The notes: generated from the letters alone by a model not told the origin. A stretch of DNA of 7,659 nt from CAZZCN01 sp964652975 (GCA_964652975.1 CAZZCN010000110.1:1-7659), one strand, 5' to 3'. Shown: positions 1 to 6,763, counted from the first letter of the stretch. Numbers and translations are program-made.

Positions 1-1773
1 ATGATAAAAATGATTAATATTTGGAAAAAGCATATATTTTCCAGATTGATTGTAACGTTCTTTATTTTGATGATCCCATTATATTTTATTGGAATTAGCA
101 TTTATAACTGGGGGATTACGACAGTCAAAATTGAAATATCCAATTCAAAGGTATCACAAATCAATGTTTATATGGATAATCTTGAAAAAGAAATTCAGAG
201 AATTAAAAACCAGCAATCGGACTGCCTTTTGGGTGACGATTTGAATAGACTCGCCAACAGTCACCTATTCATGGATGATTATGATAAGAGTTACTATATG
301 CTGAAACTGCAGCAACGTTTAAACGCAATAAAAAACAGTAGTGTTTATATTGAAAACGCATTTGCTATTATCCCATCCATTCATAAAAATATTTCAGGAA
401 CAGGAAGTATCAGCGATATACGCGAAGAAGATAGTGAAATGATATCAGTAATTGATAATTCAACACTTTCACAAATTACTTATATTAATAATGAACTTTA
501 TATCAATGCAGCTTTCCCTACATATTATGCTAATCTTAAATCAATTAAACCATTATATGCAATACTGATAAAAATTTCTTCAAATGAATTAAGAAAAGCA
601 TTAAAACAATTTAATTCATACAATGGGAGCGGGACTTTGTTTCTTAATCCAGAAAAACAATTTGTACTGGATTTAAGCCAGAATAATAATTCCATAAGCT
701 ATATTGAAAAATATATTACAAACCAATTAGAAACACAGGATATGGGAAAAAATACTATTTCAGTGAATGGTGAAAAATACATTGTTGTTTATAAGTATTC
801 ACAATTTTTGGGATTGACACTATGCAATTTTATTCCCGAAAGTCAAATGTTTCAGTCACTAAACAAATATCGAATGTGGGTTTGGATTTTTTCCATATCT
901 TCGGTAATAATCTTAGTCATATTTTCATATTTTCTTTATAGGTTCATTCAGCGTCCCCTTAAAAAATTGATCAAAGCATTTAATAGATTGGAAAGTGGGG
1001 ATTTGAGTTTTTTCATCAAACATAACTACGAAGATGAATTTTCATATCTTTATGACCATTTTAACGGTATGCTCCAGAAACTTAATCTTATGATAGAGCA
1101 GACATATAAACAAAAAATTATGGTCCAACATGCGGAACTTAAGCAGCTTCAAGCTCAGATAAATCCACATTTTCTTTATAACAGTTTTTTTATACTATAT
1201 ACAATGACAAGAAGAGGAGAATATGATACTCTTGAAAAATTTGCCTTGCAGATAGGTGAGTATTTTCAGTTTATAACTAGAAATGTAAATGATGAAATTT
1301 CTCTTATTAGAGAAATAAGTCATGCGCAAACGTATTGTGATATCCAGACTATCCGGTTTTCCAATAGGATTAAAGTAGAATTCGGTGAATTTCTAAACAC
1401 TGCTTATTCTTACTTAAAGGTACCTCGTCTGATCATTCAGCCAATCATTGAAAATGCTTTTGAACACGGTCTGGAGAATAAGGAAGAGAATGGATTATTG
1501 CAAGTTAAATTTGATATTTTAGAACATCACCTTTTTATAATTGTGGAAGATAATGGTGAAGAGGTAAGTGATCCAGATATAGATGAAATAAATAGAAGAA
1601 TTAATGAAGCAGGCGATGAAATAGAAGCAACAGGGATTATCAATATACATCGGCGAATAAGACTGAAATTTGGCAATCAGAGTGGTTTAATTGTTTCAAG
1701 GGGTAGCATCGGAGGTTTGAAAGTAGTCATTAAAATATTTATCAAAGAATATGAGGAGGCTGGACATGAATAG
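1..1773 (+). CDS. YesM-family sensor histidine kinase
   Basis: This is a membrane sensor kinase of 590 residues that should autophosphorylate on histidine and pass the phosphate to the regulator encoded next. A first membrane helix lies near residues 13-33, followed by an extracellular sensor region of about 250 residues (cache-like by family; I see no specific ligand motif). A second helix lies at about 292-315 and a HAMP linker at about 313-365. The His_kinase motif (QINPHFLYNS) has its phospho-acceptor at H390. The ATPase domain has an N-box with N485 and H489 (ENAFEHG). Its G1 box is atypical (D517-N-G-E-E, lacking the second glycine of DxGxG), and the usual GIGL of G2 reads TGIINIHRRI. 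The start is uncertain because the window opens on the ATG; the ATG at base 10 is an in-frame alternative. The 3' end overlaps the regulator start by 8 bases, implying translational coupling. The family call is firm; the ligand is unknown. Confidence 0.93.
   Translation: MIKMINIWKKHIFSRLIVTFFILMIPLYFIGISIYNWGITTVKIEISNSKVSQINVYMDNLEKEIQRIKNQQSDCLLGDDLNRLANSHLFMDDYDKSYYMLKLQQRLNAIKNSSVYIENAFAIIPSIHKNISGTGSISDIREEDSEMISVIDNSTLSQITYINNELYINAAFPTYYANLKSIKPLYAILIKISSNELRKALKQFNSYNGSGTLFLNPEKQFVLDLSQNNNSISYIEKYITNQLETQDMGKNTISVNGEKYIVVYKYSQFLGLTLCNFIPESQMFQSLNKYRMWVWIFSISSVIILVIFSYFLYRFIQRPLKKLIKAFNRLESGDLSFFIKHNYEDEFSYLYDHFNGMLQKLNLMIEQTYKQKIMVQHAELKQLQAQINPHFLYNSFFILYTMTRRGEYDTLEKFALQIGEYFQFITRNVNDEISLIREISHAQTYCDIQTIRFSNRIKVEFGEFLNTAYSYLKVPRLIIQPIIENAFEHGLENKEENGLLQVKFDILEHHLFIIVEDNGEEVSDPDIDEINRRINEAGDEIEATGIINIHRRIRLKFGNQSGLIVSRGSIGGLKVVIKIFIKEYEEAGHE
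1753..1768 (+). promoter_or_regulatory. Ribosome-binding site and start codon of the response regulator
   Basis: GAGGAGG at 1753-1759 lies 6 bases upstream of an ATG at 1766. It sits inside the last codons of the kinase gene, and the ATG overlaps the kinase stop codon region (TAG 1771-1773). Only three codons (Met-Asn-Arg) are readable before the N run. The spacing and strength make this the true start of the regulator, even though the frame is lost across the gap. Confidence 0.85.
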
Positions 1774-3326
1774 ANNNNNNNNNNNNNNNNNNNNNNNNNN
1801 NNNNNNNNNNNNNNNNNNNNNNNNNNNNNNNNNNNNNNNNNNNNNNNNNNNNNNNNNNNNNNNNNNNNNNNNNNATATTTTTGACCGGATATAAGGAATT
1901 TAACTATGCCTATAACGCAATTCAACATTCTGGAGTAAAATATATCCTTAAGACAGAGGGGTATGGCAAGATAATTGAAACCGTAGAAAAAACAATATCG
2001 GAAATAGAAGAAGACTTGAAATCAGGGGATTTGTTAAAAATGGCAACGCAGCAACTCGGAACATTATCATTGATGCTTCAAAAGGAATTTTTGACTGCCT
2101 TGATAACTGGCGAAGACGTTTCACAAAATCTCAAACAGGAAGAGCTTGAAAAGTTGGGAATCCCTTTAAAAGAAGACTTTGAGGTGTTGATGTTAATAGG
2201 TCGTGTGGATTTGCTTCCCAAAACTATGACTTTTTCAGAAAAAACAAAATACTTTTATACCATAAAACTCATAGTAGAAAAGTTCTTATCCTTTAAGGTG
2301 GATTGTATTCAAATCATTGACAATCATTATAACCTTGTTTGGCTAATGCAGCCGAAATATGAAATAAGCATGGACAATGATAGTATTGATAATTTAACTG
2401 CTTTATGGAATAGTACAATTTTATTTATAAAAGGAACTTTGGAAACAATCCAAATTACATGTCGAGAAACGTTGGGTATGACAATTTCATTTGCTTATAA
2501 CAACCAGTCTGTTTGTTGGGAAAATATTGCTGATAATTATGATTCACTTAGGCTTACGATGGACTACCGAATAAGTTCAGGAGTGGAAATGCTTTTAATG
2601 GATACAAGTATTTTAAAATGCAAATCTCTGAAAAAACCAATATATGAAGAAACAAACTTAAAATTTAACTCAAGTAAATTAGAAATACTGGAGACTTACC
2701 TTGAAAGATGCAAAAAAGATGAATTTATAAACCTATTGAAAGAAACTACAAATTTTCTACCTACTATCAAAAGCAGACATTATGCTCCAGCATTGAAATT
2801 ATATTTTTCTATATCAATGTTATTTCTTACATACATTAATCGATGGAATTTGGAAGATGAAATACCATTTAAAACTCCTATATACAAGCTTTTAAGACCA
2901 GATGAACATGCTTCGTGGGCTGATGCTGTCGAATATTTAGTTCAACTTGCCGGAATCATATTCGAAATTCAAGAAGGTGAAGAAGACAAAAGGGTGGTTG
3001 ACATTAGTATTGCCCTGAAAACATATATAAACAATCATTTAGATGAAGAAATCACACTAACAAAACTTGCAGATATTGCATACTTTAATCCATCCTATCT
3101 TTCGCGGCTTTTCAAGCATATGACAGGAATTAATTTGACTGAGTATATACAGGATGCCAGGATAAAAAAGGCAAAACTGCTTTTGAAAAACAATGATTAT
3201 AAAATATGCGATGTTGCAAAGGCAGTAGGATATGGCTCCGCAACAAATTTCACTAGATTTTATAAGAAGGTAACCAATATTACCCCACAAGAATATAGAG
3301 AGTTAAGGGGTTTTTCGGACATTTGA
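1766..3326 (+). CDS. AraC-type response regulator (YesN-like), interrupted by an assembly gap
   Basis: This is the transcriptional regulator partner of the preceding kinase. It is readable as Met-Asn-Arg at 1766-1774 and again from 1875 to the TGA at 3324-3326. The first residues after the gap (FLTGYKEFNYA...GVKYILKTEGYG) are the end of a CheY-like receiver domain: the conserved Thr of strand 4, the aromatic region, and the conserved Lys of strand 5. The Lys is followed by Thr-Glu-Gly rather than the usual Pro. The acidic pocket and phospho-acceptor Asp are lost in the gap. A linker of about 330 residues without a recognisable enzyme motif follows. The C-terminus is an AraC/XylS DNA-binding domain with two helix-turn-helix units: TLTKLADIAYFNPSYLSRLF at about 3054-3113 and KICDVAKAVGYGSATNFTRF at about 3201-3260, closing with ITPQEYREL. 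It probably activates the transporter operon starting at 4021. The visible frames before and after the gap disagree only because the N run is 100 bases long. Confidence 0.9.
1775..1874. other. 100-N assembly gap inside the regulator gene
   Basis: The run is exactly 100 N, the conventional placeholder for a gap of unknown size. For the regulator to stay in frame the missing length must be a multiple of three, and 100 is not. In YesN-type receivers the TGY motif seen just after the gap lies about 83-85 residues from the start. So about 75-78 codons (roughly 230 bases) are probably missing. Confidence 0.9.
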
Positions 3327-3344
3327 TTCTCACTAGGTAAACGG

Positions 3345-3622
3345 CTAACCAGAAGTGATTTCTAATTCTTCCTCGATATGCTCAAGATGTTTAATACTTA
3401 TATAGCGATTTTCTCCCCAGGCAGAGCCTTCAACGTTGCTAAACCGGGCACAAACCAGCATCAGCGCCGAGTTGCTGTCCGGAAAGGTTTCCACTACCCG
3501 GGCCCGTCTTCAGATCTCCCGACTGACCCGGTCAATCATATTGTTGGTCCAGATCATCGACCAGTGCTCTCTAGGGAAATGCATGTAAGACAAGAAATAA
3601 ATGGTTCAGTCGCTCAGTAAGC
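3345..3622 (-). pseudogene. IS256-family (Mutator-type) transposase, C-terminal remnant
   Basis: Read on the minus strand from about 3600 down to a TAG at 3347-3345, the frame gives FLSYMHFPREHWSMIWTNN, then MIDRVSREI, a stop, RRARVVETFPDSNSALMLV, and CARFSNVEGSAWGENRY with a short tail. This matches the end of IS256-family transposases (FPxEHW, T/S-N-N-x-x-E, REIRRR, VVGxFP, ALxLVxA, WGxxRY). The stop is a TGA at 3512-3510, where the family has Arg (one base from CGA). At the TNNxxE stretch the usual Glu is Asp. Further upstream, at about 3600-3620, a different frame reads ERLNHLF, suggesting a frameshift as well. Only about 90 codons of an approximately 400-codon gene remain. The stretch is clearly richer in G+C (about 57% over 3421-3540) than the flanking DNA, which supports foreign origin. 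The other end of the element is absent and I could not identify terminal inverted repeats. The plus-strand open frame over this region is a shadow. Confidence 0.8.
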
Positions 3623-3625
3623 CTT

Positions 3626-3907
3626 TTTGAAAATCTTAAAAATTCAAATGGAATCAAAATTGTTTTATCTCATTATCCCGAAAATTTTGCATTGATGAAT
3701 GAAAAATCTTATTGTCTTAAATCATTTGATTTTATGTTTGCTGGACATGCACATGGCGGACAGTTTATTTTGCCGTTTATTGGTGGAAATTATTCGCCAG
3801 GACAGGGATTCTTGCAGAAATACTACCGGGGCGTACATTTTTCTAAGATTAATGAAAACACGAAATACTCTTCTAGTAGAATAATAGTACGAAAATTTAG
3901 AAAGTAA
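3626..3907 (+). pseudogene. Metallophosphoesterase (YkuE-like), orphan C-terminal fragment
   Basis: The frame from about 3626 to the TAA at 3905-3907 reads FENLKNSNGIKIVLSHYPENF, then SFDFMFAGHAHGGQFILPF at about 3722-3778, then YSPGQGFLQKYYRGVHF. This is the C-terminal part of a calcineurin-like metallophosphoesterase of the YkuE/YaeI type. The metal-binding His of the SHYP segment (3671-3673) and the GHxHGGQ motif (3743-3763) are present, as is the family PGQG stretch. The N-terminal motifs (DxH, GDxxD, GNH) are missing: upstream of about 3625 the frame runs into the transposase remnant and then a stop at 3572-3574. About 94 codons remain of a protein usually near 270-300 residues, so the fragment cannot form the active site. 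An internal start (TTG 3692 or ATG 3695) would give only 70-71 residues and has no convincing ribosome-binding site. I infer that a deletion or recombination involving the insertion sequence removed the rest. Confidence 0.8.
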
Positions 3908-3934
3908 AAATGAGAATTAAAAGTAAAAAAATGA
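3901..3934 (+). repeat. Near-direct repeat upstream of the transporter promoter
   Basis: AAAGTAAAAATGA (3901-3913) and AAAGTAAAAAAATGA (3920-3934) are near-identical apart from two extra A residues. Their starts are 19 bases apart, about two helical turns. This spacing fits the tandem half-sites of AraC-family activators and lies just upstream of the promoter elements. The region is A-rich, so chance similarity is a real alternative. The first copy overlaps the stop of the phosphoesterase fragment. Confidence 0.35.
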
Positions 3935-3946
3935 ATGTTTAACATT
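3934..3946. promoter_or_regulatory. 13-bp palindrome AATGTT-T-AACATT, possible operator
   Basis: This is a perfect inverted repeat of 6 bp around a single central T. It ends on the first base of a TTGACA hexamer (3946-3951). Position and symmetry suggest a protein-binding site at the transporter promoter, but no known operator consensus fits it well; it is not a good CcpA cre site. Confidence 0.35.
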
Positions 3947-3988
3947 TGACATATTGCCCTTATAATAAATACATAGAGTCTCTATAAT
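3946..3988 (+). promoter_or_regulatory. Promoter region of the transporter operon
   Basis: A consensus -10 box TATAAT lies at 3983-3988, about 32 bases before the start codon at 4021. Seventeen bases upstream of it there is only a poor -35 (TTATAA at 3960-3965), as expected for a promoter that needs an activator. A consensus TTGACA occurs at 3946-3951. Its only reasonably spaced -10 is the weak TACATA at 3970-3975 (18-base spacer), and another TATAAT at 3961-3966 is too close at 9 bases. I favour the TATAAT at 3983 as the regulated promoter. The exact start of transcription cannot be fixed from sequence. Confidence 0.5.
3973..3985. promoter_or_regulatory. 13-bp palindrome ATAGAG-T-CTCTAT overlapping the -10 box
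   Basis: This is a perfect inverted repeat of 6 bp around a central T, the same geometry as the palindrome at 3934-3946, with centres 39 bases apart. Its right arm overlaps the TATAAT at 3983-3988, so a protein bound here would block RNA polymerase. If transcription instead begins further upstream, it could form a small hairpin in the leader RNA. Confidence 0.35.
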
Positions 3989-4020
3989 CTAATCAACTAA
4001 TTTTTAAGGAGGAAAGATTT

Positions 4021-5745
4021 ATGAAGTTTATCAAGTTTATCAAGTTCTCGAATTTTGTCGCGGTTCTCATTACAATCGCAATGATTCTTTCACTAGTTGC
4101 TTGTGGTGGAAATAATACACCAAATATAACAAAACCAGCTTCTGATTCATCAACAAGTGAAACAACATCTAAAGCACCTGACCCATTCGGGAAATATGAT
4201 CCTATAATTACAGTTACGTCAGTAAAAGGTCTTAGCGATATAGTTCAAAAAGCAGTGGCAAAACAAGCAGACGTTATACAAAATAATATTTGGAGCGTTG
4301 GATATGAAAAGGATCTGGGGATTAAGGTAGATTACCAATGGACGACGAATGGTAACTGGACAACTCTACAGTATGAGCAAAAGCTTAATGTTGCAATATC
4401 TGCAAATGATTTGCCGGATATAATACCTTCAAACCAAAGGCAGTTGAAATTACTAGTAGATTCTGGTGTAGCAGCGGATATGACCCAGGCTTTCAAGGAC
4501 TATGCTGCTCCCTTTACAAAGGAAATGATGCAGGCAGACAATAACACTGCATTAGGTCAAGCAACCTTTGATGGAAAATTGATGGCTTTGCCACAAGTAG
4601 TCGGAAATCTTGACAATGCATCAATGGTGTGGATTCGTGCTGATTGGCTGAAAAATCTGAACTTGCAAGCGCCAAAGACAATGGCTGATATATTGAAGAT
4701 TTCCGTTGCATTTACCAAAAACGATCCAGATAAGAATAGCAAAAATGATACGTATGGACTAGCGCTAGAGAAGGGTCTATTCGGTGCATATGCCACTCTT
4801 GACGGCTTCATGGAAGGTTATCATGCTTATGCGAATAATAATAACGGTTGGATTAAGGATGCTTCCGGGAAGCTCGTATATGGAGGAATCCAGCCTGAAG
4901 TTAAAACGGCTTTGAGTCAGCTAGCAGCTATGTATAAAGATGGTCAGATTGATAAGGAATTTGCAGTCAAGGATGGAACAAAAGTTGCGGAAACTATCGT
5001 GTCAGGGAAGGTTGGAATAGTGTTTGGACAACATTGGTTACCTTTCTATCCATTACAAGATTGTAAAAACAAAGATCCCAAATCCGATTGGAAGGCATAT
5101 CCCATCGTTTCTATTGATGACAAGCCTGCCAAACCAATGGTTAACGGAAGTGCCACCTTATTCTTTGTCATAAATAAAAATATGAAGAATCCAGAAGCGG
5201 CAGTAAAGCTATACAACTATTTTTATGCAAAAGACCCTGCATTAAGCAAGGATTACGATGTAAAATTTCATGGAATCAATGGGGAACAGGAAACAGTACC
5301 GACTCAGAACTGGGATTTGGCTGTAATCACCAGCATGTACCCGCTTCAAAACGTTTATATTCACAGAGGTGTAAAAAAATATTTTGTAGATAATGATCAA
5401 TCCATGCTTGAAAATGAATGGGTCAAGGACAATATACGACAAATAAAGGACTATCAGGCCGGTGATATAAAGCTTTGGAGTACATATGCATGGAGTGGAA
5501 TTGAAGGCGGAGAGAGCATTAATGATTATTATGACGTAAACAAGCTATTACAGCTAAATCAATATATCAAAGCCGACACCCAATCTATTTCAGAAAAAGG
5601 AGCTACTTTGAAACAGATGAGGGATGAAGCTTTTACAAAGATTATCATGGGTAAAGCTCCAATAACTGAATTTGATGCTTATGTGGATAAATGGCACAAG
5701 CTTGGCGGCGATGATATCACAGCAGAAGTTAACGCTGCAAAATAG
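4021..5745 (+). CDS. Extracellular solute-binding lipoprotein of an LplA-type sugar ABC transporter
   Basis: This 574-residue protein is the substrate-capturing subunit of the transporter whose permeases follow. The N-terminus has basic residues (MKFIKFIKF), a hydrophobic core and the lipobox L25-V-A-C28. After cleavage the protein should be anchored by a lipid on Cys28 to the outer face of the membrane. A Ser/Thr/Asn/Pro-rich linker runs to about residue 50. The body looks like a family 1 extracellular solute-binding protein: the segment around VWIRADWLKNLNLQAPKTM, the pattern KNDPDKNSKNDTYGLAL, and a long C-terminal lobe ending MGKAPITEFDAYVDKWHKLGG. These are characteristic of the large (about 500-570 residue) LplA-like proteins. 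The start is set by AAGGAGG at 4006-4012, 8 bases before the ATG. It is the first gene of the operon and has its own promoter. The substrate is probably an oligosaccharide, but the sequence does not say which. Confidence 0.93.
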   Translation: MKFIKFIKFSNFVAVLITIAMILSLVACGGNNTPNITKPASDSSTSETTSKAPDPFGKYDPIITVTSVKGLSDIVQKAVAKQADVIQNNIWSVGYEKDLGIKVDYQWTTNGNWTTLQYEQKLNVAISANDLPDIIPSNQRQLKLLVDSGVAADMTQAFKDYAAPFTKEMMQADNNTALGQATFDGKLMALPQVVGNLDNASMVWIRADWLKNLNLQAPKTMADILKISVAFTKNDPDKNSKNDTYGLALEKGLFGAYATLDGFMEGYHAYANNNNGWIKDASGKLVYGGIQPEVKTALSQLAAMYKDGQIDKEFAVKDGTKVAETIVSGKVGIVFGQHWLPFYPLQDCKNKDPKSDWKAYPIVSIDDKPAKPMVNGSATLFFVINKNMKNPEAAVKLYNYFYAKDPALSKDYDVKFHGINGEQETVPTQNWDLAVITSMYPLQNVYIHRGVKKYFVDNDQSMLENEWVKDNIRQIKDYQAGDIKLWSTYAWSGIEGGESINDYYDVNKLLQLNQYIKADTQSISEKGATLKQMRDEAFTKIIMGKAPITEFDAYVDKWHKLGGDDITAEVNAAK

Positions 5746-5767
5746 TATATTAAGAATTTCTAAAATG

Positions 5768-5803
5768 AATGCTACCGACAAAGGTATCCTTTCCGGTAGC
5801 ATT
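5768..5803 (+). terminator. Intercistronic hairpin (partial terminator or mRNA-stabilising stem)
   Basis: AATGCTACCG (5768-5777) pairs perfectly with CGGTAGCATT (5794-5803). Inside it AAAGG (5780-5784) pairs with CCTTT (5788-5792) around a three-base TAT loop, leaving only a small internal bulge. The stem is followed by ATTTAAAAAA, so the U-tract of an intrinsic terminator is very short. It lies between the binding-protein gene and the permease genes, and the ribosome-binding site of the next gene follows at once. The likely role is partial termination or protection of the upstream message, giving more binding protein than permease. Confidence 0.65.
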
Positions 5804-5808
5804 TAAAA

Positions 5809-5826
5809 AAGGATGTGAGAGCTTTG
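5809..5826 (+). promoter_or_regulatory. Ribosome-binding site that favours a TTG start for the first permease
   Basis: AAGGATGTGA at 5809-5818 matches the extended anti-16S consensus AAGGAGGTGA at 9 of 10 positions. Its core lies 8 bases before the TTG at 5824. The GTG at 5815, the longest start of the frame, lies inside this motif and so lacks its own ribosome-binding site at a workable distance. The TTG is therefore preferred. It starts the protein as Met-Lys-Leu. Confidence 0.65.
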
Positions 5827-6744
5827 AAACTTACTATTGCTGCAAGGACAAGATTGAAGATTAAACAGCAAATTCCTATGCACTTAATGCTTCTGCCATG
5901 CATTATTATCTTGTTATTATTTAGTTATTACCCTATGGTTGGTATTATCATTGCATTTGAAAAATATAATCCGACAAAAGGATTTTTCAACTCGCCGTTT
6001 GTCGGTCTGAAAAACTTTATATATATATATAATATGCCTGATACATTTCGGGTCATATGGAATACAGTTTACATTTCTTTTATGAAGATAGTTGCAGGTA
6101 TTGCCGTACCTGTATTTTTTGCCATCTTATTGGATTTGGTCCGCAAAAATCATGTTAAAAGGGCTATTCAAACTATTATATATATACCCTATTTCCTTTC
6201 CTGGGTCATACTTTCAGGTATTTTGATTGATATTTTGTCACCCAATGATGGCGTAGTCAACTTCTTTTTGAAGTCCATAGGAATTAATCCGATCTTTTTT
6301 ATGGCAAATGACAGGGCATTCCCCTATATTCTGGTTATAACGGATACATGGAAGAATTTTGGCTATGGTACAATAATTTACCTTGCTGCCATTACTTCAA
6401 TTGATTTATCGATGTATGAAGCAGCTATTATGGATGGGGCAAATCGCTTCAAACAGGTTTTATATATAACTATTCCAAGTATAACACCAATCATAATACT
6501 GATGACAACACTCAGTGTGGGAAATGTTTTGAATGCAGGTTTTGAACAGGTATTCAATCTTTACAGCCCAGTAGTTTATCATTCGGGAGATATTCTTGAT
6601 ACTTTTATTTATAGAATCGGACTTTTAAATAACCAATACGGTGTTGCTACAGCTGTAGGTCTTTTTAAATCAGTAATATCTTTTATATTTATTGTTGTTG
6701 GATATAGACTTGCAAATAAATTTGCAAATTACCGGGTATTCTAA
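5824..6744 (+). CDS. LplB-type ABC transporter permease, first subunit
   Basis: This is an integral membrane permease of 306 residues from the TTG start (309 from GTG 5815) that forms half of the translocation channel for the sugar bound by the upstream lipoprotein. Six membrane segments are visible at about residues 20-45, 77-106, 114-138, 166-190, 212-235 and 274-298. The cytoplasmic EAA loop that docks the ATPase is intact: E199-A-A-I-M-D-G205, followed by ITIP. The N-terminal QQIPMHLMLLPCIIILLLFSY and SYYPMVGIIIAF segments, the FVGLKNF motif and the C-terminal ANYRVF are typical of the LplB family. Length is normal. It follows the binding-protein gene after a hairpin and precedes its partner permease by 19 bases. 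No ATPase gene is visible, so the complex probably uses a shared ATPase encoded elsewhere. Confidence 0.93.
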   Translation: MKLTIAARTRLKIKQQIPMHLMLLPCIIILLLFSYYPMVGIIIAFEKYNPTKGFFNSPFVGLKNFIYIYNMPDTFRVIWNTVYISFMKIVAGIAVPVFFAILLDLVRKNHVKRAIQTIIYIPYFLSWVILSGILIDILSPNDGVVNFFLKSIGINPIFFMANDRAFPYILVITDTWKNFGYGTIIYLAAITSIDLSMYEAAIMDGANRFKQVLYITIPSITPIIILMTTLSVGNVLNAGFEQVFNLYSPVVYHSGDILDTFIYRIGLLNNQYGVATAVGLFKSVISFIFIVVGYRLANKFANYRVF

Positions 6745-6763
6745 TCGATGGAAGAGGAATATT

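Noticed and set aside
1677..1928. Minus-strand open frame spanning the N run
   Set aside because: It exists only because N codons are read through; it is an artefact of the gap.
3057..3290. Minus-strand open frame of 77 codons within the regulator's DNA-binding domain
   Set aside because: It lies opposite strongly recognisable AraC helix-turn-helix coding sequence; composition and position show it is a shadow.
3378..3620. Open frame of 80 codons on the plus strand
   Set aside because: It is the antisense shadow of the IS256-family transposase remnant; the recognisable protein is on the minus strand and no ribosome-binding site precedes the plus-strand ATG.
3931..3948. CcpA catabolite-repression site in the promoter
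   Set aside because: The palindrome has the wrong length and lacks the central CG of the cre consensus.
3961..3966. TATAAT paired with TTGACA at 3946-3951 as a standard promoter
   Set aside because: The spacer is only 9 bases, far below the 16-18 needed for the housekeeping sigma factor.
3327..4020. CRISPR array, tRNA or riboswitch in the long stretch without an intact gene
   Set aside because: No regularly spaced repeats, no cloverleaf and no conserved aptamer motif are visible; the stretch is explained by two gene remnants and a promoter.
4514..4811. Two overlapping minus-strand frames within the binding-protein gene
   Set aside because: They are antisense to a well-supported lipoprotein gene, with no family features and no ribosome-binding site.
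5590..5802. Minus-strand open frame across the end of the binding-protein gene and the hairpin
   Set aside because: It overlaps the conserved C-terminus of the binding protein and the intercistronic stem; no protein features are recognisable.
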